DNA of 64,000 nucleotides, from positions 31,240 to 95,239 of the forward strand of contig OZ219973.1 of assembly GCA_964291365.2 (NCBI GenBank), in the 5' to 3' direction. Below are positions 45,624 through 58,720 of this stretch, one piece after another. The stretch comes from JBDWFY01 sp964291365. GTDB taxonomy: Bacteria > Pseudomonadota > Alphaproteobacteria > Rhizobiales > Stappiaceae. The notes beneath the pieces are model-generated. The model saw only the letters and a program-made list of their open reading frames with translations, had not been told where the DNA came from and did not search any database. How positions within the stretch are numbered: position 1 is the stretch's first letter; the number at the start of each line of letters is the position of its first letter. The translations under genes and the position numbers were made by a program.

Positions 45624-45980
45624 CAGACCTGTCAAGTCTCACGCTTTTGGCGTGAGTCTCACGCATTCAGGCCCTATCTCATGCTCTCACACTTTAATAC
45701 TTTGACCTCACGCCGTCTAGCTCATGGTGAATAGTATATTAGCCGCCTTCTATGCCTTATTGCACCAGATGACCCTGTACCTTTAACAGTGATTTTAAAG
45801 CGGTAAGGCACAGGGTCATCAATCGTGGCCTGATTCAGGTGAGGATAAAGTCAAGCTACATCTGGATGATGATGAGAGGGGGTGAGAAAATGTAGATCTC
45901 ACGCATTTCTGTGGTCATCTCACGCCGCGATCTTTAGGATTCATCTCACTCCTGCACAGATCCCACCCTTGACAGGTCTG
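45624..45980. mobile_element. Inverted-repeat element rich in TCTCACGC
   Basis: CAGACCTGTCAAG at the left pairs with CTTGACAGGTCTG at the right. The interior repeats TCTCACGC at least five times in loose spacing, including a local hairpin TCTCACGCTTTTGGCGTGAG at 45637-45656. No coding content. Confidence 0.6.
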
Positions 45981-47107
45981 GCTTTTTTAGCTTATTTTCG
46001 TGACAAACTATCTAACCAGGAGTTATTTTGTACAGTAGTAAAGCGAATAGTGACTACTGATGCTCTCTGACATCAGACAGCCATGCAAGAATGTCTAGCT
46101 AGCTAGCTACAACTTAGTATGGCTACCTAACATAAAAAAAACACTGACTTTGTCGTTCTTTGAAGCTTTTTTGTGACAAACAATCAGTCCAGAAGTTTGT
46201 CTGAACAATATCAAGGTGAATAGTTACTGCTTTATTTTCTTTTAGCCTTTCAAACAATGATGTTTCTAATTAACACCCACTACCGTGCTTTATGGCCAAT
46301 ATTGAACGTGGCCATATACATATTGAGCACACTCTACATGTACCAGATATAAAGCACAGGTGGCGCCTATGATCCGTCCATGCAAGTCACAATAAGTATA
46401 GGATACAGTATGAGAGTGACAGTTTATTGACAGAGGGTGAAGCCCAAGGCCAATAAACCACTAAACTATCCACTATGACAGACTTGTAGTACTGAACAAA
46501 GGAAAGCTGCAAGCAGCAGACCACAGTGTGGGTAAACAACTACAAAGTGCTATCCACTAGAGCCAGCCCAAAGGTCAGTATATGTAGATTATGAATATAT
46601 TCAAGCAGGTCAATGACGAGGCAGACACATGTGACATGTCCTATATTAGATATTGTGGTCACTCTAGCGATATACACTGTGCTTTTGCACATAACCAGAT
46701 GTTTTATTTTTAGTATCGTTCAAAAATTCGACCTTGTGTACTAATGTCTATGGTAGTAGCATGTTCTTCCTCTCCCTGCATTAGTTCTTATGTGCTTCTT
46801 TTCGGGTCTGGGGATGAGGCTAGTCTTGTTCATACCATAGCCTCCAAGTATATGGATTTACCAGTATTTTAACTGAATACTGGTAAAATTTTGAAACTAG
46901 TGAAAAATTAGAAGATTAAGTACATACATTATATAACACAAGCAGGGGGGCTCGCTTCGCTCGCCCCCTGCTGCACCCAATTCGCCCCTACTTCCATCAC
47001 ATAGCTACATACCTACATACCTGCATACATGCATGGGTGTTGTAAACAGGGCTGTGAAAGGACAGACCTTGCACACATGAAGAGCTCAAAGGAGAGAGTA
47101 AAGGGCA
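45981..47107. other. Repeat-rich non-coding stretch
   Basis: Contains a strong GC hairpin at about 46942-46972 (GCAGGGGG, CTCGCTTCGCTCG, CCCCCTGC). Variants of this CGCTTCGCTCG motif recur at about 49318, 55020, 57908 and 61382. No gene is supported. Confidence 0.5.
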
Positions 47108-47560
47108 CTATGTAAACAGCACGGCCTGATATTGCAGTTGTACAACATAGTATGTGGCGCATGCGCATTTATTTCATCCTGTTTGGGGCACGTGACCTAA
47201 GTAATCAACAGGCCAAGAAACTCATTAGTTTGCTCACCCTCTCTCTCGCAAGACCTGTGAAGGCAAGAAACCAAAAGCAGAATCTACTACCTCCATGACG
47301 ATGACCCGGACAATATCTTCTCGTAAATCAAACTGCTTAGCTAACTGCAGCCCACTACCATTGTCGCGTGGTTTTTGTACAGTCTGTCCAAGAAGTTAGT
47401 GTTCGTGCCTGTAGCTAGTGCCACGGCTGACAGTCACAGAGATTGCCTAGTTCTAGCTTCTGTTGCTCAATGGCCAGAGATACAGCCTCTTGTTTCTAGG
47501 GGTCAAATCGTTTCCGCTGACCTTCCGTAACGGACGCACAGATGGACAGACAACTGTAAT
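47108..47560 (+). repeat. Dispersed repeat copy 2
   Basis: Matches copy 1 at 40260-40930 without the minisatellite: GCACGTGACCTAAGTAATCA, CAAGACCTGTGAAGGCAAGA, GTGCCTGTAGCTAGTGCCAC, GGGGTCAAATCGTTTCCGCT. No coding potential. Confidence 0.7.
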
Positions 47561-48684
47561 CTTAATATAATGATGGAGCTTTATGTAAAATACTGAAAAA
47601 TACTGAAAAAGCATGCAAAGTACTGAAAAATGGGAAAATTTATACTGAAAAGTAAGAGAACAGCTTGGAGGCACTGTCATACTAGCATGTGCCTGCACTG
47701 CAGGATTAGCACCAATACAAGTTACATTTGCTATGCTGTTACTATATAGCAGGCAGACTGCACTTGACCTTGTAGTTACCTAACATATCAACCACTCAAC
47801 CACAGTGGGCTGTCATGAAGCCAGGGACAACAATACAAACATGAACTGGAGTAACCACAAGAATGTGTATTGCATGCAATTGCGCAATGCGCAGGCTTTA
47901 ATAGCACCACATGGTACATGTTCGCAATTTGCGTGTGCGCACACACCAGCTGGACAAGTCACATGCTGATGTCATGCATGATGTGCATTCGATAAGTCAG
48001 CAAAAAGCCATCAAGCGTTGAAGCCAAGATAGTTAAAGAAAGTCGCTCTATTTTAGGTAGTTGTTGCTTCTAGCTAGTGGTTCATCTATGATGCTATTTC
48101 TAATCATGTCAAGTACCATTGGTGTGTTTCTCGTCAAGAGAGAGCCGAGTTGTCGATCATTGTGTCAGGAAAATTATGCCATATCTCCTGAACAAAACAT
48201 TTACAGCAAAGTCCACAATACATATCTTTAAAAGCCTACAAGGAACCCTCTAATGCCTCACGTTGGACATACAAACAAGGTATGTAGCATCTAGCGGGGT
48301 AGCCAGACACAGATACACACACAGAACGACTACCATAACCCTACGACGCATGCACCAAGGGTTAAAGATATACATATTGTTTGTTTCTGTACACCTTTAT
48401 TGCATGCACATGTATAATAATATTATATTTTGTAGTACTGAAGCCATACACATTAAAAGAAACAGACCCTGCAAGCTCTATGCTTAGGCAACTACACCGA
48501 GGATTTTGCACGATAGTGCCTCATTGTAGTTAGCTGTTGCTCATAAGTGCACATGACTTTCTTCTCTATATTACTATGGGTAATAACCACAAAGAAATAT
48601 TCATATTTAGATAGCACTGTCAGTAGCAAGGAAACAATCTGTCAATATGCATGCACATATATACACAACATAATACACTGCAGA
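47561..48684. other. Non-coding DNA before IG2
   Basis: Includes a triplet of ATACTGAAAAA-like units (about 47589-47650) and a block near 47763-47810 shared with the RTK2 intron element at 13440-13825. Otherwise nothing recognisable. Confidence 0.45.
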
Positions 48685-51147
48685 ATGACAATCCAGGTCA
48701 TCTTTGCAATGGCTATCACATTGCAGACTGGAGCCATAGACTCTTGTCAGCGTTGTCAGTTCACAGAACTAGCATGTATGTCCATCCCCGGATCTCAGAA
48801 TGTTCATATGTGTACCAGTACAATATCAGTCAGTGGAGAAACATGCATAGACATTGATGTAATCCATGGCACAAATTGTGCTGGTTTAACAAAAGCAGTA
48901 GCAAGCGAGCATGTAAAGCTTAATTGGACAAGTACAACTGCCACTGTTCAGGTAAGTAAATGATTAGTGTAGGTAATCATGTGAATTCAAGTGCAATTTG
49001 GGAAGTAATTGCATGAGTTAGGAAAGTAATTGCATGAGGCGAAGCCAAGTGCAATTTATACTCCTAATACATAATGAATGCAAGTATTCATGTGATTACA
49101 TGTTAATCGATCAGCCATGAAGCTATGAGATAGCCACAGTTGTAGCTAAGAGATCTTAGTGAGTAAAGGTAACCACAAGAATGTTGCAGTATGGTTAATT
49201 ATGTTAAGGATGGTAAGTGGTCAACTAGTTCAATAGTCACAAGCAAGCGCGCTATAGTAGATAGTGCTAGCTGAAGTTCTGACCACGCCTCACTGAGTAG
49301 CTAGTACGAGTCCATCGCCGAGTTTCGCTCGCCCGTTCTAGAGTTCAGCTTTCCGACAGCAAAGAGCGTGTAAATACAAGCGAAGATGAAGGGTCTAGCT
49401 TGCTAGACTGCCATAAAGCCTTTCCTGTCTATCTCCACAACGCCAACCATGAGCTATCTTGTAGATGACAGTTCAGCTAGCTCTCCATTCAAGGCTTCAA
49501 TCATTGCTTGGCTATGATCCATACATACGATCTAATGGGTCGAGTGCACACCGCTCCCTCAGTAAGCGTGCAATTAAGAAAACAATTGCACAGTTACTCT
49601 ATGGGACTTTTGCATAGAGACAAAATAATTATATGATTATAAGCAAAATTAAAATACACCCATAATTAAACACAGGTCCCAGATGTTGTATACTGCTCTG
49701 AAGAACACCTGGTAGAACTGAACATAACCTGCTCTAACAGCACTACTCTGAATATCAACTTAGCTATGGAGCCACCACGTAATAGTATATTGCACTAGAA
49801 CACCACCATGGGGACATTTAGGAGGGGGAAGTCTGGCCAGCTAGATCCCTCCTGAGCTTTATTAAACAAGTGTGCAATGATGACATGTAGATTAAATATC
49901 CAAACATCAAGCAATGAGTTTTGAGCATGCCACTGATAGATTTTTACACTTCAATTCACATAATATTTCAGTTTACTCTTGAGAGCATGTAACTTCTCAA
50001 AACTTTAACTGGGTAGAAGTTTTGAACAGTACTAAACATAGAATCTTTTCCTAGTTCTTATGCACTCTTGAGGCCTGGTATACGCTGTCTGCGCGTGTAT
50101 CCAATCCCAGTACATCATATATATATACCGTAATTCGCATTATTTTCGTATTTCATGTTAGAAATTTTCATGTAACAAAATTTTCGTCAATTTCACGTGT
50201 GTGCCATATATTCGCTACATATAATACTATTGGTAAATAATATTCGCGTAAGTCGTTTTGGGTGGAACGAAAATTATTTAACAATGAAAAATTCACGAAT
50301 TACCAATATGGCTGATACTGTCGCACACTGGATAGCCAGGAATCAAAGGTCAAATTTGTCACTTAGTTTACAAACAATTTACGGCAAAAATACAGAAATG
50401 CTAGCACATGCACAGATAGTGTGTACCAGGCCCTCTTTTCATGCCTAAGGACGAGGCTAGAATAAGGCAGGAGAGAGTGATCTGAGGGAGCATCTTAAAT
50501 ATACTTAATAACTGCAATTTATTCTTGTGGATGATGTAATTGTTATGAGGTAACTTATGAGTTATCTAGGGCCTCATTGAAGCCATTTGAGTGACAAAAG
50601 TCTGTATCACACTAGTACTACAATCATATATACTTGCAGGTGTAAACTTGATCAACATAACAGAAATCAGTTTCGAAAATAGCACTGAAAGGACTTCCTT
50701 CTTGTGCACTGTGAGTGGTCTCAGCAATGCACTGGAATTGGATATCATATTCGTTTCCAATGAGGAGCAAACAAGATGTTCAGGCTCTCCATATGGGATA
50801 ATGGAGTATTCTTATATACAATCCGCATAAATAGTACCACATGCATAAACTACTTCTTTCTAGTAAACAGTGGGAATTATTCATGCCAAGTTCATTCATC
50901 TTCTACTACATGCCCTGAGCTTGAATCTAATACATTTGAAATACAGCTATACAACATACCGGTACCGGAACCAACTGTACCTACTACTAATGAAAATGAT
51001 TCTCTGACAACACTGATAATCTCAGTAGTCACAACATCTTTTATAATTATAGCTATAGCGTTAATTGTCCCAGTATTAATAATATATCTAAGAAGAGCCA
51101 GGAAAAATCCTGAGCGTCGTCGTCTTCTTGTTGAAGGTAAAAATTAG
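48685..51147 (+). pseudogene. IG2: Ig-like receptor with a frameshift in the Ig exon
   Basis: Exon 1 (48685-48951) encodes a signal peptide and a Cys-rich N-terminus (SCQRCQF, MCTSTI). Exon 2 (49676-49778) reads VPDVVYCSEEHLVEL with phase 1 exit. Exon 3 (from 50640) has the first Ig cysteine in TSFLCTVSGL, but the frame ends at about 50830. The second cysteine strand SGNYSCQV, the helix (LIISVVTTSFIIIAIALIV) and a basic tail RRARKNPERRR are in another frame starting near 50776. The switch is at about 50790-50805, consistent with one lost base when aligned to IG4. Either a recent pseudogene or an assembly error. The layout equals that of IG4. Confidence 0.7.
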
Positions 51148-51163
51148 ACCAGCATTATGTAAT

Positions 51164-51290
51164 AGCTATAACACAGGTGCGAGGGATGTAAGGCATACAT
51201 TGCACTGAAACCCAAGGGCACAAAGCGCATGAGGGATGAGGAGCAATAAATGCCATGCGTTTGTGTGTTATAACTATTTTATATCCCGTG
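51164..51290. mobile_element. Hairpin element copy 2
   Basis: CTATAACACAGGTGCGAGGG pairs loosely with a right end reading GTGTTATAACTATTTTATAT. It shares ATTGCACTGAA and the inverted layout with 25997-26125. Confidence 0.55.
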
Positions 51291-51849
51291 GGCACAGATA
51301 CATTTTATTGACTAGAAAAAAAGAAAGAAGAGACAAGCTCATCTTACTCAAAACGGTTCCACAAAGCCACTCTTTGAATCAGTTCTCGAATATCGATCGA
51401 ACCTTGGATTGAATTGTGACTGAGGGGAGTGGTCAAATCGACACGCCTACTAGCTTCATGGCTAATACTCGAGGTTGGGTGCCATACATTGGTGATAAAT
51501 GAAGCACGAGCCATTGCCAAATCGGCAGTGTATAGAGCAGTAAGCTTACCTTGGCAATCCACGTAGCTGGTCATGCAGTGCTGATATCGTGATCGATGAT
51601 GTAATTCTGCCCAAACACATTCACTTCGAACCGCTCGGCGCTTCTGCCGTCACCATGCCCACTATGCGCTCCATTGATAGGTTTTTGCAGAGCCCCGTAG
51701 ATCCGCTACAGGACCAGCTACTTCTTTGATCCTTAGCAATAGACTTGCCTGAAGCACGCTTGCAGTTAGTGCAACAATATTATGGCATATATTGCACTTA
51801 GCAACAACGTAGCAACGGGATATAAAATAAAATTATTATTATTATATTA

Positions 51850-53037
51850 CCGTAGGTCGGGTTTTAATTGCGAGTATCTATTAAATGCGAATTGCGAGGT
51901 TTTCAAGAGCTCGCAATCAATTGATTCGCAGGAATAAACTTACGCAATGAATTGATTTATAGAACATTGATCACGTGACAATGCCACGTCGACAATTATA
52001 TCGATAACGATACATACGTACCGCGTACCGGTACCTACAGATACGTAATCAGTTTATTATTGTCGATCGTTGACAAGACTATACACCATGAGTCTCCGTC
52101 GATATTTTCGGCCATCGATAAACATGCCAACGTCTAGCTTGTAAATATGATGACCACGCACAACACTCTCCAAGATAAACGTGGCACTTGGACTTAGCCT
52201 TGTACCCAGGCCGCGAAGGGGAGGGGGAAAAGCGGCCTGGTACCTATTACACACGCATGTGTCAACATTTCCGCAATATTTGCCGTAAAATAGTCCGTAT
52301 AACACTGAGTAAACACGTGGTCATGCCGCGGAAAAGGAATGCGGATGAAATATCCGGGAAACCGGAAGGCAAGGATTTGCCAAGCCAAAACAAAAGCTGT
52401 TTCCAAGCAGTACCATCACTGAAACACCTTAAATAGCTCTTCTGTATCCCTTCGGTAGCCTAACAGGTACCTCCACGTTCACAAATCAACATAATAGTTT
52501 CATTCTCGAGGGCTGAAGTATCTAGGATTCTGTTGGCAACGACTAAACTGAAGCCTCCAAAATTGATCCAGCTACTTTGGTAAGCTTCAACAACGGTTAC
52601 CACCTTGTAGCATCGTCTGTGGGTGCATAGGAAACACGCCAATCCGTCGATTCTGATGCTATTGCATAGTTCATCTGAATGACACGGAGTAGTTTACTGA
52701 CATATACTGGTAGGAAATGCGGAAAATATACAGTCGTATTCGGAGCCCCAGGTTTTGTTGGGGTACTTCGCGCATGCGCATGCAATAGGTACCAGGCCGC
52801 TTTTCCCCCTCCCCTTCGCGGCCTGGGTACGAGGCTAACTTGGACTAGCCTTCTAAACCACAATCGATCCTATTGATAGCCCATCCACGGCCACGTGTTG
52901 CTCAAGCCACACCCTCGTACTCAGATTGAGGGGTGTGGCTTCGCCGCGCACATCAAACGCATTTATTAGATTCGCAATGTAGCTTGAAAAGACTAGTTCG
53001 CAATTATTAAATCACGCAATTAAAACCCGACCTACGG
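51850..53037. mobile_element. DNA element of about 1.2 kb with CCGTAGGTCGGG termini and TA target sites
   Basis: The left end is CCGTAGGTCGGGTTTTAATT followed by GCG. The right end is its exact complement, CGC then AATTAAAACCCGACCTACGG. TA lies on both sides (51848-51849 and 53038-53039), as for Tc1/mariner-type targets. A second inverted-repeat unit is nested at 52194-52838. A single related end occurs at about 57205-57262 (GCAACTAAAACCCACCCTAT). No transposase frame is evident, so it is non-autonomous. Confidence 0.8.
52194..52838. mobile_element. Nested foldback element (AGCCTTGTACCCAGGCC ends)
   Basis: TTAGCCTTGTACCCAGGCCG, CGAAGGGGAGGGGGAAAAGC and GGCCTGGTACC at the left pair with GGTACCAGGCC and GCTTTTCCCCCTCCCCTTCG up to GAGGCTAA at the right. 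Arms are about 55 bases and nearly perfect. Shorter relatives with the GGGACGAGGCTA signature lie at 54585-54675, about 60536-60606 and about 61540-61602. Confidence 0.8.
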
Positions 53038-53039
53038 TA

Positions 53040-56027
53040 TGTCACACTGCAGTACACAAAGGTAATCATCCACAGGATCAGTCAGGTGTGAGATAAGTAA
53101 AAATTATGCTATACTATAGTATTACAATCATGCTATGAGCCAGATCAGAGGGATACAAAGCAAAAATTTCACCAAGCCCAGCTACCCTTATACTGCAGAA
53201 ACATTTTGCAGAATTTAGTTTCGCCAATACGGTAAAGGTTGCTATATTCTCTACGTAATCATTAACACGGGAGAAAAAATTCATGGATAAAATTTTTGCC
53301 GAGAGTAGGTGGTGAAATTGGTGAAAATTTTCTCCACTGAAAATTTTCGGCTATATGGTATACTGTGGTAAACAGCACATATTCTTCATAGCAAACCCAA
53401 GCAGTATACTTGCTTTAGCAATGACATTAACCTTTTAGTTTCACCATAGATCAGCGTGAATAATTTTCATGTACAGTTACCTATTAGCTTGTATGCATAT
53501 GCATAGTGCTAGATTTATTGCATAGGTCATATCCCCCATACAAGGCCAATGGCAACTGCTTAATTATTTATACATGTTCAATGGCAGTATTCAAGCGGAG
53601 TGAGAACGTTGATACTACGGGACTATCGAAACAGGCATGATAAGGAACAATCCACCATAATTCACTGGCTGTTCATATGCAGTACTGGCTCCTGGTTTAG
53701 TGAGCTACACTAGTAATTAATATACAATCTATGTTTACGATCTTTACCGACTTGCAATAATTGTGCACACATGCATATTGTATGATGAATTGAACATGTG
53801 GACAACATATTGCTTCATATACACATACAGTGGAGGCCAAAAAAAGTTTACATAGTGTAACCGTAGTATGTAAGTACTATGCAGGTTTGGGTCAAAAAGT
53901 ACGCAATAAGTTCGCCACAAGTACGCCCGCTACACGCTGCTAATTGCACCGTGGCTGCGTAGTTACTCTACGTTATTACATAACATGGCAAATGGTTTAC
54001 ACTAGTAGGCAGGCTGGTCCGCCCACAATGTCACACACAGACAGTGCTAATCAGGAAGCATGCGCATAGCTGCTACATTTATACTACAGTGTTAGTACGC
54101 TGCGTAGGCTTCCTATTTACGTACGTAATACGCTTACGCTACGTAAACTTTTATTTGGCTGCTACTGTACATGTACACGAGTACAGCAATTCTCTCATAG
54201 GGATGATTAGTGTGGGACTAGCTCAGGCTTGTCCCAATAAATACACGTACAAACACATAATTATACCAACACCCACACAGGTGCAACCAATTACCAAACA
54301 ATAGATTCAGAATACAATGAAAGTGACATTGATGAGAAACAAAGAGAGAATAACGAAATTTGTGGTAAGAGAGCATTACAAGCAGTTATACCATATTATG
54401 CACACACATTACATTGAACAGAAGCAAATGATCACCCAGTAAATCCAGAATACAATGAAAAGGACATCAGTGAGAAACGATTGCAAAATAAGAAGAATAA
54501 CATGTAACTATGCCTATTTTCTAATCTTATACCATGCATATAAATAGATAATGCTACCTGAACTAATGTGTTGTGTTCTATAGCCTAGCCTTATACCCAG
54601 GCCTTCCCATGTTTTTCAACGTTTATTTTTGCGTGAAACGTTGAAAAACATGGGAAGGCCTCGGTATGAGGCTAGACTAAGTGTTCTAATCATACACTTA
54701 TACACTGCAGACTCAGAGCAGAGCAAAAAGGACACAATTATAAACATTTTGGGCTAGCCTTTCTCAAATACTCTAATGTATAAATAATGAGGAAGGCGCT
54801 ATGCATGTAGTTTTGGTCGATGGTAACTTCCCTAGCTTGCATTGCATTTTTCTAGTGTAAAAAAGTTAAGCAGAGCACAGAAGATATATATACACCTTCA
54901 TGTACATTACTGATGTTTTTAGAAATTCAGCAGTCATACAAAAGTGGATTGGTAAAGGGTCAACAAAACATTTGTATACCTTCAGCTACGCCAGTACTAG
55001 GGTGATGTAAATCATCGAGGGGGCGAGCCTTCGCTCACAGTGCAGTAGGCTTGGTATGCACAATGACAATGTGACTGTGTTGACAAGAACTCTCACGCAG
55101 CCAGACACTACACGAGACTAAACGAGTGATTTCTAGATCTACCGAGCTTTTAACCCTTTGGTGGGTGAATGGTGTAGTCAGTAGCTAATAGCAGTCAGTG
55201 CTGCACCATGATGCCACATGCAAGCACAACCATAGATATTTTAGACAAAGTATCTATGGCACAACTGAGCTCAGACTGGGACAGACTACAGTACAGTACA
55301 AGCTTGCACAATAGTGCACAATCATTCTTTATTGAGATTATGAGCACAAATTATAGCTTTCTAAAAAGGTGTACTGCTTAAGTCTGTTTCTCCTACCTTT
55401 CAAAAGGCTGTTCTGCTGTTCAGTTCTGGCACTGGCTCCTGCTTTGGTGAGCTACAGTTGACGATCTTTACCAAATTGATATGCGCACGAGCATACATGA
55501 TGAACACGTGGATGATGTATCGCTACATACAAACATACATACATACATACATACATAATAGGTACAGCGATTTTTTCGTATGAGCGATTAGTGTGGGGCT
55601 TGCTTCGGCTTGCCCCAATTATACTTAAATCAATGACTTAGATAAACAATGTACCTGACTATGTACTTTTTTGAGATGATAGTGATGGTGAGGTTGAGAT
55701 GGTAGTGAAAGCAAGAAACAAGTGCCATTCAATTCAGTTACATTTTATGTTTATGTGCAGTTGAAGTATGATCTATTCATGGGGTGTGTTTGCTATATTC
55801 ATCAAGGGTGAGATGATGATAACTGTTGATCAACATATTAACTCATGACTTTGGATTAACAGATAATAAATTTCATATCAACATCCTCCAATATGAGTAT
55901 ACACATAGTGTTTGTGGAGGGGCAATCCCAGGGTATTACCTGTGCACTTCTATAAAAGTAAAGATGCATGTGATGTACCAGATTTAATCGAATACCTCCA
56001 GTGATTACATGAAGAGCAAAAGGCAAA
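53040..56027. other. Repeat-rich non-coding stretch before IG3
   Basis: Holds a hairpin at 54585-54675 (CTAGCC, CCCAGGCCTTCCCATGTTTT and complement), a TACA microsatellite near 55528-55555, and two similar blocks ending in TGTGGGGCTTG/TGTGGGACTAG near 54210 and 55592. Sequence near 55916-55940 resembles the region upstream of IG1 (39502-39520), so IG1 and IG3 were duplicated with their 5' flanks. No gene is supported. Confidence 0.5.
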
Positions 56028-58430
56028 ATGGGCAATAAAAGGTACATTTATACATTTATGTGTTATTTAGCATAGAAAAAAGAAAAGAAGAAAACCTGCA
56101 CTTAATAGCAAAATGCGCCTAAATATGAATAGCTGCATCTACGGCTTTAAATAAAGGGGCATGGCCAGTTGCTCAATCGTATGATTCTTCGTTACTGCAT
56201 CAGGGTTTATGGCACCCAGCTTGAAATGGTGCATGTTGTTTGAAGATCCTGAGAATCAAACATAGCCAGAGAGGCTGGAATTCTGGGTGAGTATGCATAT
56301 ATTGTGCGGTGCAAGGTCACGCTTAATAGCAAGTGTTTAGGCCAGTAAAATGGCATGGGCTTGTTAGCAAATGCGCTTGTAAGTGAAATGCACCTAATAA
56401 TGCGAAATGGACTCAATGTACAACTTTCAGTTTTCTAAGTGCTACACACAAGGATTTCAATTGACTATGCCATGATACTAACTAGAATTACCCTAACTAT
56501 CAACAGCTGTAGATTTTAATCCTATGAGGTAATGCTTAGTACTAGTATGACTATTTTTTTCAGGCATTTGTTGCTAGTTAGTTTGGCAGTGTTTTTCTGC
56601 TTCACTACCGCTAACAGAGATTGTGAAGACCCTCCATCAGATTGTGTCTGGAACAGTCAACATAATTGCCACATCTGTGATATCGTTGGCATTCCCAAGG
56701 ACATTGTTATTAGGAGGCTCCGCCTTTCACGTTACATTAATGGCACAGAAAAAGTAGATAACATACGTGCACCACCAGAGATTGATGATACTGAAATATC
56801 ATGGAACAAAGAATATATCACATTGTTTGTAAGTTGTTTGTGTGTTACAATAATATTATACCAGCGTATTATTTAACATGTATGCATACATGCACGTGAT
56901 ACAGTTTCAAAGAGGTTTTAATTCAAGAGGAAACTATACTCTAGAAATAACATCATTAAATTCCTACACCACAAGATGCGGTTGGTTCATAACCTGTACA
57001 TGTAGACGTGTCAAGACTCGGACTCTATCTGTTCCAATTATTATAAGATCACTCAGTAAGTAAAAAAATGTGAACCACATACATCATACCGTAGGATGAA
57101 TGTGTGGTTTAGTAACTTATTCTAGCCAAATCAAATTGTGAATCTAATAATTGTGCTTGTTGACCCCGTACCATATTTAGAATACACACAAGATAAGTTT
57201 TTGTGAATCTATTAAATGCGAGTTCAGTAAAATCTCGTAATTCGCAACTAAAACCCACCCTATGGTATCACACATATACACACATGCACATGCACACACA
57301 CATATGCTGATAGATGTAGAGCTGGTAAACAAAACACCAATAGTCCACCAAGAAGAAAACCACAAAGTGATTCTTCAATGCAGCATAACCGGTCTAAGTT
57401 CTGAAGAAACTGATTTTGAAATTGCGTTTATTCACCTCTCAAAATGTGAACACCACCAGCAGCAACCCAGTGGACAAACAGAGATCAAAGATGCACACAC
57501 AGTCTCCATAAACAATGGAACTACACGTGAGCTACAAATTCCAAGAGCCAAAGTAGCACATAGTGGAGACTATCATTGCAGATACAAAATACACACACTT
57601 AAATCAAGGGAATGCATGTATGTCGAAACACAGCCAAAAATAATTGACATTAGAATATAGTTGTAACAAATGCAGCAATCTGATTGGTCAGTTAGAGGTC
57701 CATTATTTCACTTATAGACCTCCTGAGAGGTCTTATAAGTAGGTCTAATATTGAGTGGCCATAGGCAAAGAAAGATGCACAGTGCAACAGTAGCCTTGTC
57801 CCCAGGTCAAATACCATGGTTACAGTTGCTATATTCTAAATCAGTTAGAGACCTCGTCCAATGGTCTCTATGCTTTTTAAGAGACCCTCAGGCCCTTAGT
57901 AGCACCCTCGCTTCGCTCGGGATGCTACAGCCACGGGCCTTCGGGTCTCTTAAAACACATAGAGACCTTGGACTCGGTCTCTAACTATTATTTTTAGTTA
58001 CACACAATAGTAAGAATACAAGTGTCACCGAGGTATCTCTTTCTATTATTACTGTTCTTTCCCTCTTGGTCACAACCATTGCGATGACGGTGCTTATATA
58101 CAAATTATGTAAGCAGAGACAACAGCCTGAGCAAGTACAGCCGGAACAACAACCTCAACAACACCACCAACAACAGGGACAGCAACAGGTGTAGCAACAG
58201 GTGCAGCAGCCACAACCAAGGCCAGGAGCACCACAACCGCAAGAGAATTATCATATGCAGCTCCAACACCAAAGTAAAAACTCAATACTCACATAATATA
58301 GAGGGTATGCTACTATGTATACTATTATAATCTTCTCACAGATATCGTGAGACCACAGCCAAGAAATGAGGCCAATAATGTCAGAAACAATGATAAGGAT
58401 GGCCGACAGAATAGTGGTCAAAAAGGTTAA
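56028..58430 (+). pseudogene. IG3: IG1-type receptor interrupted before the membrane helix
   Basis: Exons 56028-56041 (MGNK), 56564-56828, 56905-57055 and 57314-57660 parallel IG1: signal peptide, DCEDPPSDCVW, CHICDI, then an Ig-like domain with VILQCSI and SGDYHCRYKI. The Ig exon ends in a stop at 57658-57660 instead of reading into the helix as IG1 does. After an inverted-repeat block (57661-57997) the helix (LSIITVLSLLVTTIAMTVL) and a Gln-rich tail reappear from 57998, with another in-frame stop TAG at 58192-58194, and a last exon from 58342 to 58430. As it stands the gene would make a secreted Ig protein of about 258 residues. Whether that is functional or a pseudogene cannot be decided from sequence. 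Confidence 0.75.
57661..57997. mobile_element. Inverted-repeat insertion splitting IG3
   Basis: GTTAGAGACCTCGTCCAATG then GTCTCTATG at the left pairs with CATAGAGACCTTGGACTCGG then TCTCTAAC at the right. The core includes CTCGCTTCGCTCGG. IG1 has uninterrupted coding sequence at the matching place (DIQDIPNHVNTTAIATEVPP), so the block is an insertion in IG3 or a converted intron. Confidence 0.7.
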
Positions 58431-58720
58431 TCATGTAGGTGCTACCTTTGAACATAACAAAATAGAACTAAAGAACTACTATCAGACTCAAAAAAATTAA
58501 TATTAGCATATCATTACACTTACTGAATTTCATGTAGCTACATTATGTACTAGGGAGTTTTATATTATAATAAATTAAAACAGTGATTACACGCATACTA
58601 CTCAAGACAGCTTTGATACTCTACTATCCCCTAACTATGATCGATCATAATATACAAGTCCAAGGAAAATTCAAATCCAAAATTAAGTTACAGGCAAGAG
58701 ATTACCTACAATACCACAAT

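Noticed and set aside
52057..52863. Several open frames of 60-88 codons around 52.1-52.9 kb on both strands
   Set aside because: They lie in inverted-repeat elements, and frames on opposite strands mirror each other because of the repeated arms.
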